DNA from: an uncultured Alphaproteobacteria bacterium | GTDB taxonomy: Bacteria; Pseudomonadota; Alphaproteobacteria; HIMB59 | NCBI GenBank assembly: GCA_902521795.1 | Contig: CABYSX010000008.1 | Span: 1 to 52,082, forward strand | Length of the DNA: 52,082 nucleotides | Direction: 5' to 3' | Part shown: piece after piece, positions 26,501 to 34,220 of the stretch | Layout of the letters: each line of letters begins with the position of its first letter | Position numbering within the stretch: position 1 is the first letter of the stretch | The notes under the pieces: generated by a model | Told to the model about the DNA's origin: nothing | Seen by the model: the letters and a program-made list of their open reading frames with translations, nothing else | The model's database searches: none | Program-made: the position numbers and the translations under genes

Positions 26501-26611
26501 TTTCTTTTGAGGATAGTGCAATTTAAGTATATTTTCATAATCAAGTGCTATTTTATCGTCCTCACACAATAAAATAGATTTCTTGCTAAAATTGATATCC
26601 TGGTTTTCCAA
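23582..26611 (-). CDS. mfd: Transcription-repair coupling factor Mfd
   Basis: DNA translocase that removes stalled RNA polymerase and recruits UvrA. A UvrB-like N-terminal module (CYFPAHDSLPFS, LRGDILDIY), the RNA-polymerase-interaction domain (LGDAVVHQKHGIGRF), the Walker A loop (ICGDVGFGKTEVALR, about residue 500), DEEQ box (VIDEEQKFGV), helicase C motifs (ISTNIIESGIDIKNANT, QLRGRVGRSNK) and a C-terminal TRCF domain are all recognisable. At 1009 residues it is shorter than the usual 1,120–1,170, mainly in the N-terminal part. ATG start; sdhE ends just 2 bp upstream. Confidence 0.95.
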   Translation of the reverse strand: MENQDINFSKKSILLCEDDKIALDYENILKLHYPQKKICYFPAHDSLPFSFENSASDILLDRSDKLRALTDNDIIILTCNNLLKKFQIKNDVDHFLFLSKNQIIDSNLILNKLIEFNHSNQANAYNKLEFSLRGDILDIYNNNNNPYRISFFDNMIESIKEFNPQTQLTYKEEKENVVIINPNIEALEPNTNNSYLEDIISGYEIYTINRSDIILKEKLNSLKAIYNQINPEIPFSNYYLDEDKIKNFKLTNISSTSPKSLKITPNTSLDDLSKMSISIYFHTGNNPAPIEKEFHQKLKINTKYGGNFYFNKTVISKDYLFDGIIHLNKNSYSTKKSNLDTIINFNDLSLGDAVVHQKHGIGRFVSIDNIEVSNRIREFIRLIYRGNDKLLLPIENLNFISRYGFDDSSLLLDKLGTNDWLLRKSSVKKKIKFLANKLLKNAAKRSTIHIKEFQYNNSDLEKFNKQFPFVETEDQLNSIEQSLNDLRLEKPANRLICGDVGFGKTEVALRIACATYLSGFQFVIVVPTTLLAMQHTNTFNERFSIFNIKVASLSRFTSAKDKKEILLSLKSGDVQVLITTHSLFKKDIEFNNLGTLVIDEEQKFGVDQKEYLINKYPNIHLFSLSATPIPRTLQMSLLGLKDLSIIGTPPSNRISIRTYVQKYESVALLSAIKNELDRDGQIFIVVPRISHIPFVESEIKKLNIELSYGVGHSKMKEKDIEDVFISFTKGEIQCLISTNIIESGIDIKNANTLIIFNSNLFGLSQLYQLRGRVGRSNKRAYAYLFHDSEKLINKTALKKLQVLANYENLGSNFQLANEDLEIRGAGNLLGDEQSGHVKDIGIELYQSMLKEEVERQKNNNSEIEDDYEEFEFDAFFEYYIPKTYISDDISRLIIYRKFTNSKNIHELKSVLDEIYDRYGNYPPEVTNLFNLLKIKIKSLTLGISKINIKRNFIDITFKKANQKILDNLIQMTQEKIIKMKSSRSIQIKNNENEDLFYTVNLFYKKLGLK

Positions 26612-26613
26612 TA

Positions 26614-26859
26614 CTATTTAGATAGATTTATAATTTTTAGGTATTTAACTTTATCCTCTTTAAAAGACTCATTAAAAAATACATCAAATATATATTGTGT
26701 TTCGTTCTTCAATAAATCATCTAAGAGATCAATTAGTTCAACATCGTTAGTATTTTCAAGTTTTATGTAAATTTTCTCAAAAATTACGTCTAATTCTTTT
26801 ATACCTAATGTTTGACATCGATATTTTAATTTTTTTAATTTATCTTCGTTACTTATCAT
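26614..26859 (-). CDS. sdhE: Succinate dehydrogenase assembly factor SdhE (DUF339)
   Basis: Small FAD-assembly protein of 81 residues. KLKKLKYRCQTLGIKELDVIFEKI matches the SdhE core, in which the usual RG.(K/R)E.D motif reads LGIKELD: the first Arg is replaced by Leu while Gly, Glu and Asp remain. In Alphaproteobacteria sdhE regularly sits between recG and mfd, as here. The frame is open from TTG 26868, but ATG at 26857–26859 is the natural start; it shares two bases with the ATG of recG on the other strand. Acts in flavinylating SdhA in the cytoplasm. Confidence 0.82.
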   Translation of the reverse strand: MISNEDKLKKLKYRCQTLGIKELDVIFEKIYIKLENTNDVELIDLLDDLLKNETQYIFDVFFNESFKEDKVKYLKIINLSK

Positions 26860-28927
26860 GAGTGACAATAGTTTCGATTTCTTATATCAAAATGTAGACA
26901 AACTTAAAGGAATAGGTCCAAAGAAAGCGTCATATTTTAGAAACTTAAATATAAATGCAGTAATTGATGCATTTTACAATTTACCAAGTAGATCAATTGA
27001 TCGCACCCAAGATATTAATTTTAAAAATCTAGAAAAAGGACAAACTATTACAACTTTAGTAAAAGTCAAAAAGCATCACTATCCTTTTAACCCTAAGTTA
27101 CCCTATGTGATTGAATGCGTTAAGGGGTCTTTGATTATAAATATAATTTATTTTTCAATAAAAGGTAATTTTCTCAGAACCAAGTACCCTGAAAATAAAG
27201 AGTTAATAATCAGTGGGAAAGTTTCTTTTTATAAAAGTAATCTAAGTATTGCGCACCCTGATTATATAGAAGAAATTGAAAATGAGGATAAATTAAGAAC
27301 ATTTGAAAATATTTACCCTCTTACAAGAGGAATAACATTAAAAGATATAAGAATAATTTTAAAGGAAGCTAAAAATTATTTAGAAAACTTTGATGAATGG
27401 CTTAATAGTAATTTGATAAAAAAATATAATTTTTTATCCTTTAATGACTCACTCATAAAAATGCACTTTCCCTTAGTAAAAGAGGATATTGAAAATAGAG
27501 ATTTATATAGAAAAAGACTAGCAGTTGATGAACTAGTTTCAAATTATTTTGCTATTAGATACTTAAAAGAAAAGACAAAAAAGAAAAATGAAAGCTTAAA
27601 TCTAGACTTCATTTTACAACAAAGATTATTAGAAAAATTACCTTTTAAATTAACTACAAATCAACAAGACGTAATCAATAATATAAATGACTTAAATAAT
27701 ACTCAGTATAGAGAAACAGTCTTATTACAAGGCGATGTTGGTTCAGGTAAAACTATCGTATCTTTATTAACAGCACTTCCATTTCTTCAAAAAGGTTTGC
27801 AAGTTGCCTATATGGCTCCTACTGAAATATTAGCCAATCAAATATATAATAATGTAATTAAATTTTTGAATAATGATGAGGTAAAACCTATTTTACTTAC
27901 CGGTAGTACTAAAAATAAAGATGAGATTTATGATAAAATTAAAAAAAGCACTTATAATTTTATAATTGGTACACATGCTATATTTCAAGAAAATTTATAT
28001 TTCTCCGCTTTAGCTTATGTAATAATTGATGAACAACACAGATTTGGTGTTCAGCAAAGACTCTATTTAGCTGAAAAAGGTATAAATACTAATATTCTTT
28101 TAATGTCTGCTACGCCAATACCTAGAACATTAGCTTTAGCTCAGTACGGGGAAATAGAGCAAGTAATACTCAAAGAAAGGCCAGCTTTTCAAAAACCTAT
28201 TATCACTAAAGTATCAAATATTGATAAAATTAAAGATATTGAAATTCTTTTAAAAAAAAATATTTCAAATATATCACAAGTATACTGGATATGCCCTTTA
28301 GTTGAGGCTTCAGAGACTCAACAATATAAAGATGTAGAAACTCGTTTTAAATCATTAAAAAAGATATTTGGCCCCGAAGTAGAGATGTTACATGGAAAAA
28401 TTAAGAGCGATCAAAAAGAAAACATAATTCAAAATTTTCAAAATGGAAAAATAAAATTATTAGTTGCTACAACAGTAGTTGAAGTAGGTATAGATAATAA
28501 AAATGCAGATTATATAGTTATCGAAAATGCCGAAAAATTTGGATTATCTCAATTACATCAGTTAAGAGGAAGAGTTGGTAGAGGTAATAATCAAGGTTAT
28601 TGTTTTGCTCTGTATGGCAAAGATATCCAAGATAATTCAATTGAGAGACTTAAAATATTTAAAGATAATTTAGATGGTTTTAAGTTATCTGAAAAAGATC
28701 TCGAACTAAGAGGGACGGGGGATATATTGGGATATCGTCAAAGTGGCGACTCCTTATTTAAATTTGTCAATGTTTATCAAGACCAAGAATTGATTATTGA
28801 CTCACTTCAATATGTAAAAAAAATTATTGAAAATCAAGAATACGAAGATGAAAAATTTAAAAAAAATATATACAACCTATTATTATTTTTTAAACAACAA
28901 GAAGCTATAAAATTGTTATTTAGTTAA
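26858..28927 (+). CDS. recG: ATP-dependent DNA helicase RecG
   Basis: Branch-migrating helicase, 689 residues (normal length), remodelling stalled replication forks. N-terminal wedge domain begins LKGIGPKKASYFRNL; Walker A is LQGDVGSGKTIVS (about residue 290); DEQH box is IIDEQHRFGVQQR; MSATPIPRTLAL, TTVVEVGIDNKNAD and QLRGRVGRGNNQGYC follow. ATG at 26858 overlaps the sdhE start on the opposite strand. The 3' end overlaps the DUF502 gene by 12 bp. Confidence 0.96.
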   Translation: MSDNSFDFLYQNVDKLKGIGPKKASYFRNLNINAVIDAFYNLPSRSIDRTQDINFKNLEKGQTITTLVKVKKHHYPFNPKLPYVIECVKGSLIINIIYFSIKGNFLRTKYPENKELIISGKVSFYKSNLSIAHPDYIEEIENEDKLRTFENIYPLTRGITLKDIRIILKEAKNYLENFDEWLNSNLIKKYNFLSFNDSLIKMHFPLVKEDIENRDLYRKRLAVDELVSNYFAIRYLKEKTKKKNESLNLDFILQQRLLEKLPFKLTTNQQDVINNINDLNNTQYRETVLLQGDVGSGKTIVSLLTALPFLQKGLQVAYMAPTEILANQIYNNVIKFLNNDEVKPILLTGSTKNKDEIYDKIKKSTYNFIIGTHAIFQENLYFSALAYVIIDEQHRFGVQQRLYLAEKGINTNILLMSATPIPRTLALAQYGEIEQVILKERPAFQKPIITKVSNIDKIKDIEILLKKNISNISQVYWICPLVEASETQQYKDVETRFKSLKKIFGPEVEMLHGKIKSDQKENIIQNFQNGKIKLLVATTVVEVGIDNKNADYIVIENAEKFGLSQLHQLRGRVGRGNNQGYCFALYGKDIQDNSIERLKIFKDNLDGFKLSEKDLELRGTGDILGYRQSGDSLFKFVNVYQDQELIIDSLQYVKKIIENQEYEDEKFKKNIYNLLLFFKQQEAIKLLFS

Positions 28928-29563
28928 TTTTTTAACTTTTTTCTTCTTAGGAAGAGCTTTTTTAATTTCTGGAGCCTTAGGGGTAACCAATCCAGCAGAA
29001 ATAATGTATTTAATTGCTTGATCAACAGACATATCAAGTTTGATGCATTTAGATAAGGGAACAAACATTAAAAAACCAGTTGTAGGATTGGGTGTGGATG
29101 GCATAAAAACATTAATCATTTTTTGATTTTTTCTTTTTGCTATCTCCCCTTTTGTTTCACTAGTTAAAAATGCAAGTGCATAAATATCTTTTTGAGGATA
29201 TTCAATTAATACAACTTCTTTAAAAGCATTGGATTGTGTAGTAGCAAAAGTATCAATTATTTGTTTCACTGTATTATAAATTGAATTTAACCCAGGTATT
29301 TTTGATAAAACAGCATCAACAACTCTGTGATAAAGCTTACCAAAAAAACTTCCAGCAATAGCTCCTAAAATAGTAAAGAATAAAAAAGCAACTATTAAAC
29401 CCACACCAGGTATTTCAGATGGAATGCCAAATTTATTTAATGGAATGAAAGGTCTAAAGATTTTATCAGCTATACCAACGACAACCCAGGCGACGTAAAT
29501 AGACAATGCCAAAGGTGCAACAATTAAAATACCACTAATAAAATGATTTTGTATTTTTTTCAT
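28916..29563 (-). CDS. DUF502 family membrane protein
   Basis: Inner-membrane protein of 215 residues with two transmembrane helices (about 10–32 and 53–76). PLALSIYVAWVVV, IPGVGLIVAFLFFTILG, IPGLNSIYNTVKQIIDTF and the later VFMPSTPNPTTGFLMFVP are standard DUF502 landmarks. Function is unknown. The C-terminus is Lys/Pro-rich. In Alphaproteobacteria this gene frequently follows recG in the opposite orientation, as seen here. ATG start. Confidence 0.88.
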   Translation of the reverse strand: MKKIQNHFISGILIVAPLALSIYVAWVVVGIADKIFRPFIPLNKFGIPSEIPGVGLIVAFLFFTILGAIAGSFFGKLYHRVVDAVLSKIPGLNSIYNTVKQIIDTFATTQSNAFKEVVLIEYPQKDIYALAFLTSETKGEIAKRKNQKMINVFMPSTPNPTTGFLMFVPLSKCIKLDMSVDQAIKYIISAGLVTPKAPEIKKALPKKKKVKKLTK

Positions 29564-29569
29564 TTGAAT

Positions 29570-29758
29570 TTATTTTTTTATATTATCTTCAAATTCAAAA
29601 ACATTTTTATCATTGATTTCGAATGATACTTTTATTGATAGGTCCTGAACATCGGGATTGTTTTCAATAAATTGGTTAAGTTCTTGTTGTGAACTAATTC
29701 CAAGTCTTTTTAAAAATTTTCTTACCTTGAGTTGTGTCTCATCATCCATAATTCTCAT
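29570..29758 (-). CDS. Small DUF6494-like protein
   Basis: A 59–62-residue protein. MDDETQLKVRKFLKRLGISSQQELNQFI closely resembles the start of DUF6494 family proteins (M.(D/E)E…RKFLK..G..SQ.E) followed by a beta-rich end. Function is unknown. Two ATGs are possible (29758 and 29749); the second places MDDET first as in relatives. Lies 6 bp upstream of the DUF502 gene, likely in one transcript. Confidence 0.62.
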   Translation of the reverse strand: MRIMDDETQLKVRKFLKRLGISSQQELNQFIENNPDVQDLSIKVSFEINDKNVFEFEDNIKK

Positions 29759-29797
29759 AATATGGTTTTTTTTTCATATTTGAAGAGTTTTAACAAA

Positions 29798-30145
29798 TCA
29801 AATACTGTAAATAATGGTTAGAATAGTTTTTAACTCTAAAATTGTTGTAGATATACCTATTACGACAATTAATCTTGCTAAGAACGATAGTAATTTATTT
29901 CCTTTATATTTTTGGGAACTTCTCCATACACCAATACAAGATGTGAAATAGTAAATAAGATTCAGAACTAGGTACATTGAAAATGAATATATAAATTTTT
30001 GAATATGTATCTTTGTAACCAATAAAAGCGGAGCTGATATTAAAAAATTTACTAAAACATAATAAATCCAATAACTTTTATAAAGAGGTAGATTTCCTTT
30101 AAATAGCTCTATTAAATTTTTTTCAACTCTAACTATATAACTCAC
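29798..30145 (-). CDS. Small membrane protein, unknown
   Basis: A 115-residue protein with three hydrophobic segments (about 25–43, 50–68, 88–112). The first part, LIELFKGNLPLYKSYWIYYVLVN, and later CIGVWRSSQKYKGNKLLSFLARL resemble a widespread uncharacterised family of small bacterial membrane proteins in which YW and VWRSA.KY are conserved. No function known. GTG start at 30143–30145. It lies 15 bp downstream of the DUF3108-like gene. Confidence 0.6.
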   Translation of the reverse strand: MSYIVRVEKNLIELFKGNLPLYKSYWIYYVLVNFLISAPLLLVTKIHIQKFIYSFSMYLVLNLIYYFTSCIGVWRSSQKYKGNKLLSFLARLIVVIGISTTILELKTILTIIYSI

Positions 30146-30160
30146 AAATACTAACTATCA

Positions 30161-30910
30161 TTATTCAATTACATTGTAATCTTTTAAATAGAGATTTGCG
30201 TCAAATTTTCTAGATTTAATTTCAAATATTACAGGGATATTATTTAATTCATTCTTGTAATAAGTCATTCTTATTAGTTTGAGATTGTTTTTTTTATTTT
30301 CTTTAAATAGACCTTTAAAAAATGGAAAAGTTAAATCTAATAAACTTACATCACCACTATAAATACTGGGATTGTTCTTTTGTAAAATATCATTTTCTTT
30401 AGAGATCTTAAGTAACTCATAAATATTGAGACCATCTATAATTACTCTATCTGAATCTTTATTATACAAGATATATTGAGTTAACTGAGATATAGGATCA
30501 GTAAAATATTGATGTTCAGTAATTCTATTATTTTGAATTTCAATTTGATCAGAACTTAATTCTTTTGATATATCAAGTTTTGTGATTAAACCATTTTTAC
30601 TGAAGAAAATATTTTCATACCTGTCTTGTTTCGTACTTTTAGTTTTACTAATGTATTTTTCAGGTCTTAGATGATTATTTTCAATATTACCGGTAATGTT
30701 GGTAACAGACTCATAATTATAAATTTTATCAGTAAGTCCAAAACTCTTAATAATAAAATTGATTTCATATTTATTTTCTTCAAGTTTAATAATCCAATTA
30801 AGATCTGCTAAATGTATAGATTGCCAGTCTATTTCATATTTAAGATTAATTACTTTAGAGTTAAGGTAATATGGATATATTAATAAAATTATTATGAAAA
30901 TTATGCGCAT
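30161..30910 (-). CDS. DUF3108-like exported protein
   Basis: A 249-residue protein with a signal peptide (MRIIFIIILLIYPYYLNS) and a beta-rich mature domain. The pattern VINLKYEIDWQSIHLADLNWIIKL, then YEINFIIKSFGLTDKIYNYES and PEKYISKTKSTKQDRY, resembles DUF3108, an exported domain of unknown function. ATG start at 30908–30910 is the first codon of an ATGCGCAT palindrome that also supplies an ATG for the tRNA-modifying enzyme on the other strand. Likely periplasmic or outer-membrane associated. Confidence 0.62.
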   Translation of the reverse strand: MRIIFIIILLIYPYYLNSKVINLKYEIDWQSIHLADLNWIIKLEENKYEINFIIKSFGLTDKIYNYESVTNITGNIENNHLRPEKYISKTKSTKQDRYENIFFSKNGLITKLDISKELSSDQIEIQNNRITEHQYFTDPISQLTQYILYNKDSDRVIIDGLNIYELLKISKENDILQKNNPSIYSGDVSLLDLTFPFFKGLFKENKKNNLKLIRMTYYKNELNNIPVIFEIKSRKFDANLYLKDYNVIE

Positions 30911-31934
30911 TAATAAAACTGTATATAAAAATACTTCTCAACAAGAATATAACATAATTATTGATGTAAGAACTCCTTTAGAATTCAAAGAGGACCATAT
31001 TCCAAATTCAATCAATTATCCTGTTTTAACTAACAAACAACGACATGAAATAGGTATTGAATATAAAGAAAATTCATTTTATGCAAAAAAAGTGGGTGCT
31101 AGTATAATTAGCTCAAATATTTCTAAAATTATAAATAAAATTAAATTTGATAAGAAACAAAAAATATTAATTTATTGTTGGAGGGGTGGTTTAAGGTCTC
31201 TTAGTTTATATTTAGTTCTTAAACAAATTGGATATGACGTCACACTTCTTGATGGTGGTTATAAAAATTATAGAAAATTTGTTGTCAAATTTTTTGAAAC
31301 AAGTTGTGAAAAATATAAATTTAATCAAATTATGGGAGTTACTGGAGTTGGTAAAACATTATTTATTAAAGAGTTATCAAAAAATTATCAGGTAATAGAT
31401 TTTGAAGGATTGGCAAATCACAAAGGATCGATATTAGGAAATATTCCTAATAAAAATCAACCCTCACAAAAATACTTCGAGACTTTAATATACGAGAAAC
31501 TAAACTCATTTAACTCCAAAAAAAATATTTGGGTAGAAGCTGAAAGTATAAAAGTTGGTAAATTAAGTATACCGAGTAAAATTTGGAAAAATATGCCATT
31601 AGGTAAGAATGTAAAAGTTATTAGTAGTTTAGAGGAACGCGTCAGATTTATACTCAAAGATTATAAATATTTTACAAATACTCCTACACTAATGAAAGAG
31701 GCATTAAAGGTTTTAAGAAAAATTATTCCAAAAGAGGAATTTTTAATGATAGAGGAGAATTTAAAAAAAGAAAAATACTTTCAGTTTGTAAAGTCTTTAA
31801 TTGAGTATCACTATGATAGAGCATACAAAAAAACAAGAGCTGAAAGTGTAAGTAATATTTTTAATGAAATATATTTAGATAAAATTAATCTTTTAAATAT
31901 AAAAAAGGCTATAAAGCGGAATAATTACTTTTAA
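30894..31934 (+). CDS. mnmH: tRNA 2-selenouridine synthase (MnmH/SelU)
   Basis: Enzyme that converts 2-thiouridine at the wobble position of certain tRNAs to 2-selenouridine via a geranylated intermediate. An N-terminal rhodanese domain (NIIIDVRTPLEFKEDHIPN) carries the catalytic Cys in IYCWRGGLRS; a P-loop domain follows (GVTGVGKTLF, about residue 150), then WVEAESIKVGKLSIP, all diagnostic. Length 346, usual 340–370. Either ATG 30894 or ATG 30903 can be the start; both overlap the divergent DUF3108-like gene. No selD (selenophosphate synthetase) is in the window. Its 3' end overlaps thiL by 26 bp. Confidence 0.9.
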   Translation: MKIMRINKTVYKNTSQQEYNIIIDVRTPLEFKEDHIPNSINYPVLTNKQRHEIGIEYKENSFYAKKVGASIISSNISKIINKIKFDKKQKILIYCWRGGLRSLSLYLVLKQIGYDVTLLDGGYKNYRKFVVKFFETSCEKYKFNQIMGVTGVGKTLFIKELSKNYQVIDFEGLANHKGSILGNIPNKNQPSQKYFETLIYEKLNSFNSKKNIWVEAESIKVGKLSIPSKIWKNMPLGKNVKVISSLEERVRFILKDYKYFTNTPTLMKEALKVLRKIIPKEEFLMIEENLKKEKYFQFVKSLIEYHYDRAYKKTRAESVSNIFNEIYLDKINLLNIKKAIKRNNYF

Positions 31935-32859
31935 AATGATCAAATGTTTTAACTTTATTTAGATTAAAATTTTTAAGATAAACACCCTGCCCTTTTTCTA
32001 TATGACCAATACAAATTATTTTAATACCTCTCTTTTTAAAAGATCCTTTATCATTAAATTTTAATAGATCCATAGGAGAACTAAAAACTGGGACAAATTC
32101 TTCACCACTAGATAATATTAATGAATTGTAATGTTGATCATTTTTAGAGTAATTATGTAATTTTTTATTAATATTTAAAAGGTTATCTAATACAATTTTT
32201 TTATTTGATTGAGATGAAATAGATCTTAACGTAGTTAAAAGACTATCAGATATATCCATACAGCTATTTAATTTAAATTTTTTAAATAAGTCATAATAAG
32301 TAAAAATCTTAGGGCTTAAAAATTGCTCTTTTGAGAATTCACTTATGTTTTTTGGTAATTTTAAATTATTGTAAATATTCATATAACCGAGTTTAGAATA
32401 CCCAATACCAGAAAATGTATAAACTTTATCATTAATTTTAGCATTAGATCTTTTTATTATCTCGTTTTTATTTATTACATCACTAATAATGGTCAGAGAT
32501 AGAAAGATTTTATCAGAAGCAGTTGTGTCACCTCCTATTATTTCAATTTTGTATTTTAAACAATATCTATGAAAGTTATTAATTATTTGGTTTACAAATT
32601 TAAAATTTTTATTTGGGAAACTTAAATTTAAAAGTACGTACTTAGGTTTTCCGCCTGATGATTGGATATCACTATAATTTGCAGTAAATAGTCTATGAGC
32701 TATATTTTTAGGTGTAAAATACTTTAAATCAAAGTGTATATTTTCAACAAGTGTATCTGATGAAATTAACTGTTTAGTTTGACTTAAATAGGCACAGTCA
32801 TCTCCAATGTTTTTATAATTTTTTATAAAATAATTTATTATTTTTTCCTCGTTAGACAT
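31909..32859 (-). CDS. thiL: Thiamine-monophosphate kinase
   Basis: Phosphorylates thiamine monophosphate to the pyrophosphate cofactor; 316 residues. IGDDCAYL, SSDTLVENIHFD, TANYSDIQSSGGKPKYVLL, IEIIGGDTTASDKIFLSLT and VYTFSGIGYSKLGYMN follow the ThiL motif order, and DISDSLLTTLRSISSQS is the later Mg/ATP-binding element. SelD is excluded because the N-terminal CGC/UGC site is missing. ATG start. Convergent with mnmH, 26-bp overlap. Confidence 0.88.
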   Translation of the reverse strand: MSNEEKIINYFIKNYKNIGDDCAYLSQTKQLISSDTLVENIHFDLKYFTPKNIAHRLFTANYSDIQSSGGKPKYVLLNLSFPNKNFKFVNQIINNFHRYCLKYKIEIIGGDTTASDKIFLSLTIISDVINKNEIIKRSNAKINDKVYTFSGIGYSKLGYMNIYNNLKLPKNISEFSKEQFLSPKIFTYYDLFKKFKLNSCMDISDSLLTTLRSISSQSNKKIVLDNLLNINKKLHNYSKNDQHYNSLILSSGEEFVPVFSSPMDLLKFNDKGSFKKRGIKIICIGHIEKGQGVYLKNFNLNKVKTFDHFKSNYSAL

Positions 32860-32901
32860 TTTGTAGGTTTATTTAAGTATAGTCTTAAAAAATAATAATA
32901 A

Positions 32902-34089
32902 TTAATTTATTTTTTTTCGAACCAAAGGAAAAGAGTCTCTTTTTTTTGTTAATACAAGCTGAAAAATAACATTATCTCCCTTTAAAAATGATAATTCACT
33001 TAAATTTAAATAAGCCTCCCACATTCTAATAAAGCGTTCATCGTATAATTTTAAAACTTCATCTTTAGAATTTTTGAAATTTTGAAACCAGTGTGAGAGA
33101 GTTTTAGCATAATGTAGTCTTAAAACCTCAATATCAGATATTATTAATCCTGATCTTTCTATTGCAGGCATAATTTCTGATAGTGATGGAATATATCCAC
33201 CTGGAAATATATATTTTCTTATAAAAGTTGGGGTTAACTTAGGTGTTCTTATATTGCCAATAGTGTGAACTACAGCTATTCCTTCATCTGATAACAATTC
33301 ATTTATTTTCTTAAAATAAGTTTTATAAAAAGGCTTTCCAACATGTTCAAACATACCAACCGAAACTATTTTTGAGTAACTATTATTTTCATCTCTATAA
33401 TCTTGGAGAGAATAATTTAATTTTTCCTTATTTTCGTTATTTTCAAGTTGTTCATTACAATATTTAATTTGTTCTTCAGATAGTGATATTCCTTTAACAT
33501 TACACTTATAATTATTTGCAAAATTTTTACTCAAAGATCCCCAACCACAGCCAATATCCAAAACATTATCAGATGAATTAAGTAATAGTTTATCAGCTAA
33601 TCTATTCATTTTATTGTTTTGAGCATCCCTCAAAGTATCAGTATTTTTTTCAAAATAGGCACATGAATATTGTCTAGTTTCATCTAAAAATAAGTCATAA
33701 AGCTTGTCAGATAAATCATAATGACTGGCAACATTATTTTTAGAACTCTTTATAAAATTGAGTTGAAACAAAGGATTGATAATAAGAAAGATTCTAAAAA
33801 AAATAGTATTTGATATTTTTTCAAGATATTTATTATAATTTTCAATCAGTAGATCTGAAAATTCAAAAAAAGAGGTATTTTCTAATTCATAATCTTTATC
33901 CATATAGCCTTCAGTTAAAACAAGCGAAGGAGCGTAGTAAATTTTTTTTAGAAAATTTTTATTATTAATCTTTAAAATTACGGGATCATTACCATTGTCT
34001 ATTAAATATTCTGTATCATCTGTTTTAATTAATATTGACCTAGATTTTATTAATTTTTTTAGGATAAATTTAAGTATTCTAAAAGACAT
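32902..34089 (-). CDS. cfa: Cyclopropane-fatty-acyl-phospholipid synthase
   Basis: SAM-dependent methyltransferase of 395 residues that cyclopropanates unsaturated phospholipid acyl chains. NVASHYDLSDKLYDLFLDET and QYSCAYFEK are the CFA-synthase signature, the SAM-binding loop is VLDIGCGWGSL, and SVGMFEHVGKPFYKTYF and YIFPGGYIPSL are further landmarks. N-terminal lipid-binding domain present. ATG start at 34089. It is divergent from nadE with 131 bp between them. Confidence 0.93.
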   Translation of the reverse strand: MSFRILKFILKKLIKSRSILIKTDDTEYLIDNGNDPVILKINNKNFLKKIYYAPSLVLTEGYMDKDYELENTSFFEFSDLLIENYNKYLEKISNTIFFRIFLIINPLFQLNFIKSSKNNVASHYDLSDKLYDLFLDETRQYSCAYFEKNTDTLRDAQNNKMNRLADKLLLNSSDNVLDIGCGWGSLSKNFANNYKCNVKGISLSEEQIKYCNEQLENNENKEKLNYSLQDYRDENNSYSKIVSVGMFEHVGKPFYKTYFKKINELLSDEGIAVVHTIGNIRTPKLTPTFIRKYIFPGGYIPSLSEIMPAIERSGLIISDIEVLRLHYAKTLSHWFQNFKNSKDEVLKLYDERFIRMWEAYLNLSELSFLKGDNVIFQLVLTKKRDSFPLVRKKIN

Positions 34090-34134
34090 AAGCTATAAAA
34101 AGGTTAGTAATTTTATATCAGTTAAATTTATAGA

Positions 34135-34161
34135 ATTTTATCATATATTGATTGATAAAAT
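34135..34161. repeat. 9-bp inverted repeat between cfa and nadE
   Basis: ATTTTATCA (34135–34143) and TGATAAAAT (34153–34161) are perfect reverse complements around a 9-base centre, in the only space shared by the two divergent genes. Could be an operator; in AT-rich DNA chance is also plausible. Confidence 0.35.
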
Positions 34162-34220
34162 GAATTAAAATATGAAAATATTTTGTAAACTAGTTAAGAT
34201 AAGTATCGTAATTTTATAAT

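Noticed and set aside
31909..32859. Selenophosphate synthetase (SelD) next to mnmH
   Set aside because: Motifs are those of ThiL and the Cys/Sec catalytic site of SelD is missing.
34215..34220. TATAAT directly before the nadE ATG as its −10 box
   Set aside because: It ends at the base before the ATG, so transcription would start inside the coding region; the start itself is well supported.
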